This document shows, piece by piece, positions 18,021 through 26,857 of a DNA stretch of 64,000 nucleotides. The stretch spans positions 186,001-250,000 of the forward strand of contig NZ_JAVYIM010000002.1 in NCBI RefSeq assembly GCF_035968265.1, in the 5' to 3' direction. The DNA comes from Nitrosarchaeum sp. (GTDB lineage: Archaea; Thermoproteota; Nitrososphaeria; Nitrososphaerales; Nitrosopumilaceae). A program made the translations under genes and the position numbers. The notes under the pieces were generated by a model. That model was not told where the DNA came from. It did not search any database and saw only the letters and a program-made list of their open reading frames with translations. Position 1 is the stretch's first letter; the number at the start of each line of letters is the position of its first letter.

Positions 18021-18605
18021 CTATTTCTTTTTCTCCGCAGGTGCCGCTTTCTTTTCTTCAGCTGGTTTAGCTGCTGCAGGTTTTGCTGTTGCTGTTGCAC
18101 CAGCTGCAGGTGCTGCTGCTGCAGGTGCTGCTGCGGCTGCTGCTGCAGGTGCTGCTTTACCAGCTTTTGCAACTCCAACAGCTCCTCCTTTTCTACCTGT
18201 AGTTCTCGTACATTGTCCTCTAACTTTTAATCCATACATGTGACGATAACCTCTCCAACTGTTTGTGATCCTTTCTCTTTCAATATCATTTCTTAATGTA
18301 AAAGGAATATCTGATGTTAACAGATGCATATTTGCTCCAGTTTCGATATCTTTTCTTCTGTTAAGAAACCATGCTGGAAAATTTCCTGCTATGGGATTAG
18401 TAATTAATTTTTCAATTGATTCAACATTGGCTTCAGATAGAAAACCGATGTTTGTATTAGTGTTAATTTTTAAAGTATCTAAAATTGCAGTAGCAAAATT
18501 ATATCCAATTCCTTTAATCTGGGTTAATCCGACAATAGCCTTTTTAGCTCCTGGAATGTCATTCCCTACAATCCTAACAATGTGTCTATATTCTTGAGTA
18601 CTCAA
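18021..18605 (-). CDS. rpsM: 30S ribosomal protein S13 with Ala/Lys-rich tail
   Basis: The first 145 residues are a normal archaeal S13p/S18e ([50 protein letters not shown]). After that comes an extension of about 45 residues made almost only of Ala, Pro and Lys, ending [12 protein letters not shown]. This tail is low-complexity and probably disordered; it may touch rRNA through its lysines. The matching DNA (about 18025-18160) is a run of imperfect GCT/GCA repeats that could slip in length. Confidence 0.95.
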   Translation of the reverse strand: MSTQEYRHIVRIVGNDIPGAKKAIVGLTQIKGIGYNFATAILDTLKINTNTNIGFLSEANVESIEKLITNPIAGNFPAWFLNRRKDIETGANMHLLTSDIPFTLRNDIERERITNSWRGYRHMYGLKVRGQCTRTTGRKGGAVGVAKAGKAAPAAAAAAAPAAAAPAAGATATAKPAAAKPAEEKKAAPAEKKK

Positions 18606-18753
18606 GTATTCAAAAATTCTTAGTTACCCCGATAAAAACCATGCTAGGCGTCAATTCAAAGCATTTCAATTTGGAATTGATAATGACTATTCCTAATTTG
18701 TATCTCTTAAGGTCTATTTTAGCCATGATCTAATATACACAGAACACTCAAAT

Positions 18754-18906
18754 TTATCTAAAGTCTGAATCTTCTGTCCAGTCTTTACCGTGTACATTCC
18801 ATTGATTACATTTACAGCACTTTTTCACTCCTCTTTGGGCATCAATTTCAATGCAGAAACAATGTTCTCCTTTTCCAGAAGGGTCTTTGAGACATAACTT
18901 TTGCAT
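18754..18906 (-). CDS. 50-residue Cys-rich protein
   Basis: ATG at 18906 opens a 50-codon frame with Cys at the ends of CLKD, CFCIE and CCKCNQW, enough for one zinc or iron site. It ends in an acidic DWTEDSDFR. No membrane segment is present. It sits alone between rpsM and a small winged-helix gene, in the otherwise empty stretch 18606-19007. The Cys spacing does not match a family I can name. The remainder of the interval holds the rpsM promoter region, with a TATA-like gtatatta on the minus strand near 18735. Confidence 0.6.
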   Translation of the reverse strand: MQKLCLKDPSGKGEHCFCIEIDAQRGVKKCCKCNQWNVHGKDWTEDSDFR

Positions 18907-19007
18907 TATTTGCAATTATTTTTTTTATTAATTATCTTATTGGTATTCTAATGACTATAATTTTGAATTAGATAAATTATAAATTCACATAAACATTTAG
19001 AAATAAA

Positions 19008-19319
19008 ATGGATGATGCATTTGATCGCGAAAAAGTAGTTGACTGCATGTTTGATCCTATAACCTCATCTATTTTAGCTGAACTAGAAGATGGTGAAAAG
19101 GATTGTTCTTTCTTAGCCGAAAAATCATCTATTTCTGAAGGTGATGTTTTGGAAAGACTTTCTTACTTAATTGAAAAAGGGTTTATTTTTAAAAATTTAA
19201 TTAATGGAAAATCTGTCTTTTCTGCAAATACTGAAAAATTAACTCAAATCGTAGAAAACAGTGATACCTTTAATGCAACAATTGAAGGCTTAGAAAAAAT
19301 GGATAGCTATCTTAACTGA
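19008..19319 (+). CDS. Small winged-helix protein
   Basis: This 103-residue acidic protein looks like a single winged-helix domain: DPITSSILAELEDG, then a turn and a putative recognition helix SISEGDVLERLSYLIEKG, then a wing FKNLINGKSVFS. It ends in a short helix. Such proteins are either transcription regulators or protein-interaction modules. It overlaps the next, convergent gene by 8 nt. No target can be proposed. Confidence 0.6.
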   Translation: MDDAFDREKVVDCMFDPITSSILAELEDGEKDCSFLAEKSSISEGDVLERLSYLIEKGFIFKNLINGKSVFSANTEKLTQIVENSDTFNATIEGLEKMDSYLN

Positions 19320-19812
19320 AAGATTTCTTACGATTTTTTATTGCATAAATTGGAACAATAATCATTCCAATTAATCCAATTATGAGAACATATAGAGAAA
19401 TAAATCCTAATGATTTCTTACCTGCATCTGGTTCTGGTCCTATAACTCCAAAGATCTTAATTTCTTTATAATTTGTATTTTCAATAACTAATTTGTATGT
19501 GCCAGATGTGGTAATTTTGAACTGCCCTTCAAAATCTTCTTCGTTGATTGTTTGTGATTCTATTTCTACATCAAATGGATCTAATATTTTTGCTTTACCT
19601 CCTTTAGAATCTATTATTTGAATTGCATAAATTCCATTTTGTGTCTCCTTATTGTCTAACTCAGCTGGAATTGTCAAACTTTCTCCGACCTTAATTTGTC
19701 CTTCTCCCTTGATCAAATCCTCAAAAATTACTTGATTTCCATAAAATGACAAAATTATTCCTGTACATACTATGCCTCCCACAATCACAAAAAGAATACC
19801 GGTTCTTTGCAT
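19312..19812 (-). CDS. Two-TM envelope protein with extracellular beta domain
   Basis: This 166-residue protein has an N-terminal hydrophobic segment (about residues 5-24, GILFVIVGGIVCTGIILSF). An outside-facing domain of about 105 residues rich in beta-forming residues follows, then a second hydrophobic helix (FISLYVLIIGLIGMIIVPIY) and a short basic tail RKKSFS. The layout suggests an outward domain tethered at both ends. No family is recognised. It is transcribed away from the multicopper oxidase gene, with about 140 nt of shared upstream DNA that holds the nested palindrome. Confidence 0.7.
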   Translation of the reverse strand: MQRTGILFVIVGGIVCTGIILSFYGNQVIFEDLIKGEGQIKVGESLTIPAELDNKETQNGIYAIQIIDSKGGKAKILDPFDVEIESQTINEEDFEGQFKITTSGTYKLVIENTNYKEIKIFGVIGPEPDAGKKSLGFISLYVLIIGLIGMIIVPIYAIKNRKKSFS

Positions 19813-19877
19813 ATCCTGCTTGTGATATTCTTTAGTTTAAACCTAATTTTTTAATAACTTGTATTCATTCTATAATC

Positions 19878-19920
19878 AAAAGTTAGATTAGGCTAAAAAA
19901 ATTAGCCCAGGCTAACTTTT
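19878..19920. promoter_or_regulatory. Nested palindrome, DtxR-like operator overlapping promoter
   Basis: The outer arms AAAAGTTAG and CTAACTTTT enclose an inner inverted repeat GGCTAA-aaaaa-TTAGCC. A further inverted repeat TTAGCC-ca-GGCTAA lies at 19902-19915. The TTAG..CTAA core resembles sites bound by DtxR/MntR-family metal repressors. It abuts the AT-rich box ttttaaataaa, about 30 nt before the multicopper oxidase start, and lies in the divergent interval with the two-TM gene. The family of the binding protein is inference. Confidence 0.55.
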
Positions 19921-19950
19921 AAATAAACAAATCATGCATGATGACTGTAC

Positions 19951-21006
19951 TTGAAATTTAATCGTTCGAACACTATGTTCCTGGTAATTTTTGTAATTTT
20001 TGTAATTTCAATAATAATGATTTTTCCAGCAATATCTGAGGCTCAGTCCGAGCAAAAAACATTTGTTACTCATTCTGGTGCAGTTGTAAAGACATCTGGT
20101 GAAGTACTTGATCCACTTTACACTGTATCCTCTGTAGAGTTTGATCCAGATGAATATTTAAGAAATTTTGAGTATGGAAGATTATCTGTATCTGAAACTG
20201 GACAAACAATCCGTGATTATACAATAATCGCAGAGGATGATAAGATTCAAGAAATTTCTCCTGGAATATTTTACAATGTTTGGACTTTTAATGGAACTGT
20301 TCCTGGTCCTACAATAAGAGCTACTGAAGGTGACCTTGTTAGAGTTCATTTCATAAATAATGGTTCAAAAGAACATACTATTCATTTTCATGGAATTCAT
20401 CCAGCTGGAATGGACGGTGTTTTTGAACCTGTAGGTGGTAATGGCGGCCAATTTATTTATGAATTTGAAGCTGGTCCTGTTGGTGTCCATCCTTATCATT
20501 GTCATGTAATGCCGCTTGAAGAACACATAGTTCATGGTCTTTATGGTGTCTTCATTGTTGATCCTAAGGAAAAACGTTCACCTGCTGACGAAATGGTGAT
20601 GGTCTTAAATGGATTAGATACTGATTTTGACACTGAAAATAATTTTTATGCCGTAAATACCATTCCATTTTACTATCAACATCATCCAATCCAGATTAAC
20701 ACCAACGAGTTGATTCGAGTTTATGTTGTTAATATGGTGGAATTTGATCCAATAAACAATTTACATCTTCATGGTAATTTGTATAAGTATTATCCAACAG
20801 GAACTGATCTTGTTCCATCATTTTACACTGACATGATAACATTATCACAAACTGAACGTGGCATTATGGAATTTGAATATGAATATCCTGGAAAATATCT
20901 ATTTCATGCTCATAAGGTAGAGTTCTCTGAAAAAGGATGGGTTGGAATATTTCTTGTAAATGATAATCCTGACAAGAATTCTCAGAAGGTAGAATATGGA
21001 ACTTAG
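19951..21006 (+). CDS. Two-domain multicopper oxidase
   Basis: This is a secreted copper enzyme of about 351 residues with an N-terminal signal/anchor segment (MFLVIFVIFVISIIMIF). Copper ligands are clear: HFHG in domain 1; the HPYHCHVMPLEEH block with Cys flanked by His, giving a type 1 site next to trinuclear ligands; HLHG in domain 2; and FHAHKVEF near the end. The type 1 site is in domain 1 only. The HCH motif points to a true multicopper oxidase rather than a NirK. Start TTG 19951 gives a basic N-terminus; ATG 19975 is possible. It is followed by a ZIP transporter whose start it overlaps. Confidence 0.9.
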   Translation: MKFNRSNTMFLVIFVIFVISIIMIFPAISEAQSEQKTFVTHSGAVVKTSGEVLDPLYTVSSVEFDPDEYLRNFEYGRLSVSETGQTIRDYTIIAEDDKIQEISPGIFYNVWTFNGTVPGPTIRATEGDLVRVHFINNGSKEHTIHFHGIHPAGMDGVFEPVGGNGGQFIYEFEAGPVGVHPYHCHVMPLEEHIVHGLYGVFIVDPKEKRSPADEMVMVLNGLDTDFDTENNFYAVNTIPFYYQHHPIQINTNELIRVYVVNMVEFDPINNLHLHGNLYKYYPTGTDLVPSFYTDMITLSQTERGIMEFEYEYPGKYLFHAHKVEFSEKGWVGIFLVNDNPDKNSQKVEYGT

Positions 21007-22174
21007 TGATAATTCATCTAAAGTCAAGATTATTGCTAGTGGCTTAATTCCATTTGTATTTGTAATCCTTATGATGGCCTATATTTTCGGACCTGGTGCT
21101 GATTTGTTAGATTTAGGAGTACCATTACCTGAAATAACTATTGAAAAAGTAGATTTTCATGATTCTGAAATTCGAGCAACCGTAAGAAACACTGGACCAA
21201 TTCCAGTTGAGATCGCAATGGCAGATGTTAATGATAGAATTCAACCTGCTGCAGTAGAACCAGATAGGTTTCTTGAACGATTCGAGTCAGCTTTGGTTAG
21301 AATTCCATTTGAATGGAATGAGGCTGAACCATACATCATTGGAATTACTATAGGTGATGGAACACGATTTGAAAAAGAGATAGACGCAGCCGCTCTTGCC
21401 CTAGAACCAACTATAGATCTTGCAATATTTTTTGCAATAATTGGAACTTATGTTGGAATAATTCCTATTATGATAGGACTACTCTGGCTTCCTTTTATTA
21501 AGAAAATTAGCAAACAAAAATTTCATTTCTTTTTGGCATTAACTGCAGGATTGTTATTTTTCTTGGCAATTGATTCAATTGAAGAAGCTGTAGAAGTATC
21601 AAATGAAAGTCTAGCTGGAAGCTTCAATGGAATTTTGCTCATTGCAACAGTAATTGTATTATCTTTTCTAGGATTATTTTATTCAGGAAACAAACTTGTT
21701 TCAAGAGCTAACTCTTCCAAGCTTGCAAAACCTGTTGCAATTGCACTAATGATATCAATTGGAATTGGACTGCACAATTTTGGAGAAGGACTAGCAATTG
21801 GTGCATCTGTCGGTTTAGGTTCCGTTGCATTTAGTACATTTTTGATTGTTGGTTTTGCTTTGCACAATACTACTGAAGGAATTGCAATTGCAGCGCCAAT
21901 GTCTAGAGGAAAATTAATGATTGGAAAACTAGCCACCATGGGAATGATTGCAGGTACTCCAGCTATTTTTGGTGCATGGCTTGGTGGCTTTGTATATTCT
22001 CCATTTACATCCATAATCTTTCTTTCAATAGGTGCAGGTGCAATATTTCAAGTAATTATTGTGATTTTGAAATGGATTAGAGATGAGGGGGATAGTACTC
22101 TTTCTAGTGCTTCTGTAGCCTTTGGATTTGCCATGGGTATGCTAGTTATGTACCTGACAAGCATCTTAATCTAA
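20996..22174 (+). CDS. ZIP family metal transporter with extra N-terminal domain
   Basis: This 392-residue protein opens with a membrane segment and a beta-rich outside domain of about 100 residues. It then has eight or so membrane helices of the ZIP family. The two metal-site motifs are HNFGEGLAIG and HNTTEGIAIAAP. ZIP proteins import divalent metals such as Zn, Fe or Mn. Its start overlaps the multicopper oxidase end by 11 nt, so the two are co-translated and may exchange copper or iron. The N-terminal domain is unusual for ZIPs and may receive metal outside the cell. Confidence 0.9.
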   Translation: MELSDNSSKVKIIASGLIPFVFVILMMAYIFGPGADLLDLGVPLPEITIEKVDFHDSEIRATVRNTGPIPVEIAMADVNDRIQPAAVEPDRFLERFESALVRIPFEWNEAEPYIIGITIGDGTRFEKEIDAAALALEPTIDLAIFFAIIGTYVGIIPIMIGLLWLPFIKKISKQKFHFFLALTAGLLFFLAIDSIEEAVEVSNESLAGSFNGILLIATVIVLSFLGLFYSGNKLVSRANSSKLAKPVAIALMISIGIGLHNFGEGLAIGASVGLGSVAFSTFLIVGFALHNTTEGIAIAAPMSRGKLMIGKLATMGMIAGTPAIFGAWLGGFVYSPFTSIIFLSIGAGAIFQVIIVILKWIRDEGDSTLSSASVAFGFAMGMLVMYLTSILI

Positions 22175-23523
22175 TCAGGTTCTGGATGTATTGTAATTAC
22201 AGCATTTTTAATCCGAGTTCTTATAACATGTTCTATTTCAGATGTCATATCATGAACTTTTTCAATAGATAATTCTTTGTCAAATGAACAATCAATATCA
22301 ATTTTAAGAATATTTTCAAAATTTAAAGAAACTATTCGTCCTATTTTTTTAATTACAGTGTATTGCTCTAAAATTTCTCTTATCTTTTCTTCTGTAATCT
22401 TATCTTCTACATTCAAATTTTTTGGAACTGTTAGAAAAGGTTCAAGATGAATAGTTACATGTTCAATTTCAGGAATATTTTCTTGAATTTTTTGTTCTAT
22501 TTCCTCTGATATCTTATGAGCCGAATCAAGGCTGATTTCATTATCTACCATGACATGTAAATTTGAATATGTCTTTCCTTTTGTCTTATGTGATATAATA
22601 TTATGAACTTCCTTGACTCCCTCTACGCTTTTTGCTATGTCGTTAATTTTTGCATTTAGAGGCACATTTTTCCAATTTGGCTCAAAATGAATAGTTATTG
22701 CTGCGTTAGGTAATTTCTTTTTAATGTTATTTTCAACTGTACTGCTAATTTCATGTGCTCTATCAAAGCTTGTATCGCCTCTTAGAGATATTGTTACATC
22801 TGTAAATATTAAATCTCCTGATTTTCTCATTAAAATTGCTCCAGATTCAATTACTCCTTCAGTATTCAATACAATTTCTTTTACTTTTTTTACAAGTTCT
22901 GGTGATATGATATCTGTTAAATCTAATGCAGTTCTATGAATCAATTTCAAACTGAGTATCACTAAAACAACTCCCAGAATTAATGCGGCAATAAAATCTC
23001 CATTATAGAATCCATATACTACTAACACAATTCCTACTATTGCAATTACTGTTGAGCCAAGATCCATAAATGCATGATAGAAATCAGCTTTGAGAGTAAC
23101 TCCTCCAATTTTTTTAATTGATCTTCGAAGAAGAACTATTCTGAAAATATCAATTCCAATTGTGTACAATCCTCCAATAATTGCAAATATGCCAGGTAAT
23201 GCATCATGTACTGGATTCTGCAATCTGTGGATTGATTCATAAATGAAAAATATCGCTATAAGAAAAATAGCAATTCCACCAACAAATCCTCCAAGTGATT
23301 CAATTTTTCCATGACCATAGGTATGTTCTTCATCAGGAGGTTTTATTGCAAATCTGGCCGCTAAAAGTAGTATTACAGTAACAACACTATCTAGTAGGGC
23401 ATGTATGCTATCTGTAATCAAACCAAGACTATTGGAAATTAAACCAAAAACTAATTCCACCACAAATGCTGAAAAAATGGCTACTAGTGAAATCTGTAAA
23501 ACCTTCGTTTTTTGTTCCAACAT
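22171..23523 (-). CDS. CDF family cation efflux transporter with three C-terminal domains
   Basis: The first 200 residues are a six-helix cation diffusion facilitator. Metal-site residues are seen in LITDSIHALLDS (helix 2) and FYHAFMDLG (helix 5). The remaining 250 residues contain three successive ZT-dimer-like alpha/beta domains, each ending in a THFEP, IHLEP or IHPEP type strand. A usual CDF has one such domain and about 300 residues. The gene converges on the ZIP gene with a 4-nt overlap, so import and export genes are paired. Confidence 0.92.
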   Translation of the reverse strand: MLEQKTKVLQISLVAIFSAFVVELVFGLISNSLGLITDSIHALLDSVVTVILLLAARFAIKPPDEEHTYGHGKIESLGGFVGGIAIFLIAIFFIYESIHRLQNPVHDALPGIFAIIGGLYTIGIDIFRIVLLRRSIKKIGGVTLKADFYHAFMDLGSTVIAIVGIVLVVYGFYNGDFIAALILGVVLVILSLKLIHRTALDLTDIISPELVKKVKEIVLNTEGVIESGAILMRKSGDLIFTDVTISLRGDTSFDRAHEISSTVENNIKKKLPNAAITIHFEPNWKNVPLNAKINDIAKSVEGVKEVHNIISHKTKGKTYSNLHVMVDNEISLDSAHKISEEIEQKIQENIPEIEHVTIHLEPFLTVPKNLNVEDKITEEKIREILEQYTVIKKIGRIVSLNFENILKIDIDCSFDKELSIEKVHDMTSEIEHVIRTRIKNAVITIHPEPD

Positions 23524-23614
23524 TTCTATCTCTTGGTAATCCTCTCACATATTACAAGTATTCTAAATGCAATTCATACGACAAGATTATTTGTGATAAA
23601 CGTTGTTTTTCTTT

Positions 23615-26600
23615 ATGATGAGTCACAAATATGTAATTTTACTTGGTATTTTTTCATCCATACTGTTAACCCCAATTATTAGTGTAGAAGCAGCCAGCAA
23701 TCCTAATCTGTTTGTTTCAGCAGAGAACTCTCAATTTAACAACCGATTTTCTGGCTCTATGGTGGTTGAAGTTGTAATCCGCGACACAAATCTTCATGAT
23801 ACAGACCAAGGAAAAGGCGAACCTGATGTCACACTTAATGGTAAATCCTTACGAATGATTCAAGCAACTGATGGCAATTGGTATGCATATTTTGCAAATG
23901 TTGATAAAGCAAAAATAGCTGATTCTACCCAATCTACAACTTCTGGTAAAGGCTTAGACTTTGGTGTTTTTTGTAGTAGGGATACTGCATCATCTGTTTT
24001 TGGAATTTCTCTTTCTGAAACTGATGGTTTTGCAGTTCCAGGAAACAACGGTCTATCTGGTTTTACAAATGGCATTTCATCATTTAATCAGTGTACTGGA
24101 ACACTAACAAGCTCTACTAATCTTAATAATGTTGTAAGAAATCCACAGTCAATTAACACCAACTCCAATATTCCAACTGGTCAAATTGGATTGAATTCTG
24201 ATGCATGGCCTTTAATTCAACTCTTCTCTTTTAGTGATGTCCAAATTCAATACAATGCTGGTGGAAATCCACAAAGTGTTTCTCTTGAATACGACGAAAG
24301 TTCAAACATCTCTCTAACACTTGATAGATCAGTATATCCTCAGAATTCACAAGTTTTTCTAACTGTAAATGATTTTCAATTAAATCAAGATCCAACAGAT
24401 GAAGATTCATGGACATTTAATGTTAATTCCCCACTTGCTGCTTTTTATCAAGCATTTGATAATTCCGGTTCAAATTCTGCAAATGGCACTGCAGGATTAG
24501 TGAATTTGAATACTCATCTATCTAATTTGGGTTTTAAAGATAATGGACAACTTTCAATTAATTTAGGAAATATAATGCAATTAACATCAAATGATAAACA
24601 ACCTAGTACTTTTGTTGATGATAATGTATCCGGAAACCAATTTTCCAAAATTGTTACTTTGGTAGAAAATGGCCCAAATTCTGGAATCTTTGATAGTGTT
24701 GATAATAGTGATGAATCTGTTGTTAGAGTTCTCGCTAATGCCCCAAGAGATCAAACTGGGCAAATAGATTATAATCAAAAATCTACTTCTGTCCTCACCG
24801 GTTCTTCCACATCTTCAATTTCAATAAAATCTACCTTGACTGTTGGAGAAGGTACTAAATCACTCACACCAGGCAAAAAATTTCCCATAACGTTGATTGA
24901 TTCTGATCAAAATATCAACTCTGGAAGTAGAGATCATTTAGATATCTTTAGAGATTCATCTTTAGTTCCTACCTTAAAGATTGGAAATCCAATAACTCTT
25001 GGCAATGCAAATGATGTGCAGTTTCATTCTTCTGCCACCGCATTAAATACCGGTGATACATCTAACTCGTCAATTCCTGACAAAAACTCTGCAAGATTAT
25101 TTATTGATACGTCAAATGTGGCAATTCCAACTTTTAAACAACTTTCATTGAATCTTGGTGTTTCTGCATCAACCTTACGGTCGCTTTTCATAGATTCATC
25201 TATTTCAAATAACAATGGTACTAACTGGATAAATTATGATCTTAGATCATTTGAGAATGATTTTGGGATAAGTGATTTTTCTGATACAACAATCACTCTA
25301 TCTTTTGGAACTTTGGGTTCTTTACCAATAACTGTAGTTGATTCGGGTGATTTGTCTTCATCTCATGGGCTTGTTCAATTAGATGATGCTGATATTCAAC
25401 AACTTTCTACTAGGAGTGGAACTGTATATCTTGTAATAAATTTCGATTCAAGTAATAACACTCCTACAGTTGGAAGTATTTCTGCAGAAAAAAATAAACA
25501 ACCGATAGTTTTTGATTTCTTTTCATTTGGATTATCAAATAACAATGATATCAATAATGCCATTTACAGATTTGAATTAGAAGAGACAAGTGATAACTCT
25601 TCAAAATTTGTTGGTACTCTTGAATATGCTGTAGCTAATCAACTCAATATTTTAGATCCTAATTTTATTAAAACACTAAGAACAATAGATGATGAAATAA
25701 AATTTATTGTAACTAATAGATTAATTGATGAACAAGGAATTGCCATATCTTATTCTGATTTAGATAAAGTTGGAGTAATTACAACGACTTCTACTAAATC
25801 TGATATTTCTACTAATTCTGGTATTGTATCGTCTGGTTCACCCACGTATAGATTTGGTCAACCTGTAACAATTACTCTCAAAGACTCTGATCTTAATTTG
25901 AAAAGTGATGTTGTTGATATTTATCTAGTAAATAATGATCCAAATTCTCAAAATGTGGATACAGTTGGTAATTCAGGAAATATTTTGTTAGAAATTTTAC
26001 TAAAAGATATTCGCTACAAACGATGTGTTGTTAACGGAGTTGAGTATGGAGGACTCGCTTCTACTGGTTTTACGTTAGTTGAGACTGGACCTAGTACTGG
26101 TGTATTTGAAGGAACATTCAAGATGCCATCCCAAATTTGTGATAAGTCTGGCACAAAACTGATTTCAACAGCAGGAGGAAGTCTTGATGCAAAATACTAT
26201 GACTCTAGAGATGGTTCTGGTAATTCAAACATATTTCGTTTGTTAAATGCAAAATCAACAACACAATTTTCAGCCTCACCACAATTAAGTACTGATAAAA
26301 TTACAATTCCGTCTTCTGGTTCTTCTGAAGAAATAATTTTATCTGGTAGTGTTAATAATCATAAAAGAGGAATTCCATTAAATATCTCATTAATCCGTCC
26401 AGATGGTATAATCCAAAACTTTGCTGCAGTAATATCTGATAGTGGAAGCTATCGTGCTGCATTTTCAATCAATCAAAATTCTTTATCCGGCGTTTATAAA
26501 ATTCAATTATCCTATAATGATATTAACGTTGGATTAGTTTCGTTTACCGCTTCACACGATATGCCTACTTGGATTAAAGACAATGTGAAACAATGGTCTT

Positions 26601-26803
26601 CTAATTCTGAAATTATTGATGGATTAAAACAAATGGTTAAAGAAAAAATAATCAATTCTCCAAAAGAATATCAAAATTCTGAAAGAGTGGTTCCTGATTG
26701 GATTAAAAATAATGCCGAATGGTGGTATAATGGACAAATCTCTGATGACGACTTTATAAAATCACTCCAATACTTAGTCAATAAAGGTATAATTCGAGTA
26801 TAA
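23615..26803 (+). CDS. Large secreted surface protein (S-layer-like)
   Basis: This protein of about 1060 residues has a signal peptide (hydrophobic YVILLGIFSSILLTPIISV, likely cleaved after VEA) and a long Ser/Asn/Asp-rich body. Recurrent motifs of the type LTLxDSDxN and ENGPNSGIFD suggest repeated beta-sandwich domains. The C-terminal 80 residues hold two copies of a P-x-W-I-K-x-N-x-x-x-W motif followed by a short helical unit. The frame is open from TTG 23603, but ATG 23615 or 23618 is the likelier start. It resembles thaumarchaeal envelope proteins; whether it is the main S-layer subunit is unknown. Confidence 0.8.
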   Translation: MMSHKYVILLGIFSSILLTPIISVEAASNPNLFVSAENSQFNNRFSGSMVVEVVIRDTNLHDTDQGKGEPDVTLNGKSLRMIQATDGNWYAYFANVDKAKIADSTQSTTSGKGLDFGVFCSRDTASSVFGISLSETDGFAVPGNNGLSGFTNGISSFNQCTGTLTSSTNLNNVVRNPQSINTNSNIPTGQIGLNSDAWPLIQLFSFSDVQIQYNAGGNPQSVSLEYDESSNISLTLDRSVYPQNSQVFLTVNDFQLNQDPTDEDSWTFNVNSPLAAFYQAFDNSGSNSANGTAGLVNLNTHLSNLGFKDNGQLSINLGNIMQLTSNDKQPSTFVDDNVSGNQFSKIVTLVENGPNSGIFDSVDNSDESVVRVLANAPRDQTGQIDYNQKSTSVLTGSSTSSISIKSTLTVGEGTKSLTPGKKFPITLIDSDQNINSGSRDHLDIFRDSSLVPTLKIGNPITLGNANDVQFHSSATALNTGDTSNSSIPDKNSARLFIDTSNVAIPTFKQLSLNLGVSASTLRSLFIDSSISNNNGTNWINYDLRSFENDFGISDFSDTTITLSFGTLGSLPITVVDSGDLSSSHGLVQLDDADIQQLSTRSGTVYLVINFDSSNNTPTVGSISAEKNKQPIVFDFFSFGLSNNNDINNAIYRFELEETSDNSSKFVGTLEYAVANQLNILDPNFIKTLRTIDDEIKFIVTNRLIDEQGIAISYSDLDKVGVITTTSTKSDISTNSGIVSSGSPTYRFGQPVTITLKDSDLNLKSDVVDIYLVNNDPNSQNVDTVGNSGNILLEILLKDIRYKRCVVNGVEYGGLASTGFTLVETGPSTGVFEGTFKMPSQICDKSGTKLISTAGGSLDAKYYDSRDGSGNSNIFRLLNAKSTTQFSASPQLSTDKITIPSSGSSEEIILSGSVNNHKRGIPLNISLIRPDGIIQNFAAVISDSGSYRAAFSINQNSLSGVYKIQLSYNDINVGLVSFTASHDMPTWIKDNVKQWSSNSEIIDGLKQMVKEKIINSPKEYQNSERVVPDWIKNNAEWWYNGQISDDDFIKSLQYLVNKGIIRV

Positions 26804-26827
26804 TCAGGTCAATTTTTGTTTCATTGA

Positions 26828-26838
26828 ATACATAAATA
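26828..26838 (+). promoter_or_regulatory. TATA box of leaderless surface-protein gene
   Basis: The box atacataaata lies about 24 nt before ATG 26858, the distance from an archaeal TATA centre to the transcription start. The mRNA is therefore probably leaderless. Confidence 0.5.
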
Positions 26839-26857
26839 CCCTCATGCCTGATTCAAA

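Noticed and set aside
18610-18726. 38-codon minus-strand frame ending 4 nt before rpsM
   Set aside because: A TATA-like box lies only about 10 nt before its ATG, so transcription would start inside it. It is more likely the rpsM leader; no motif supports a protein.
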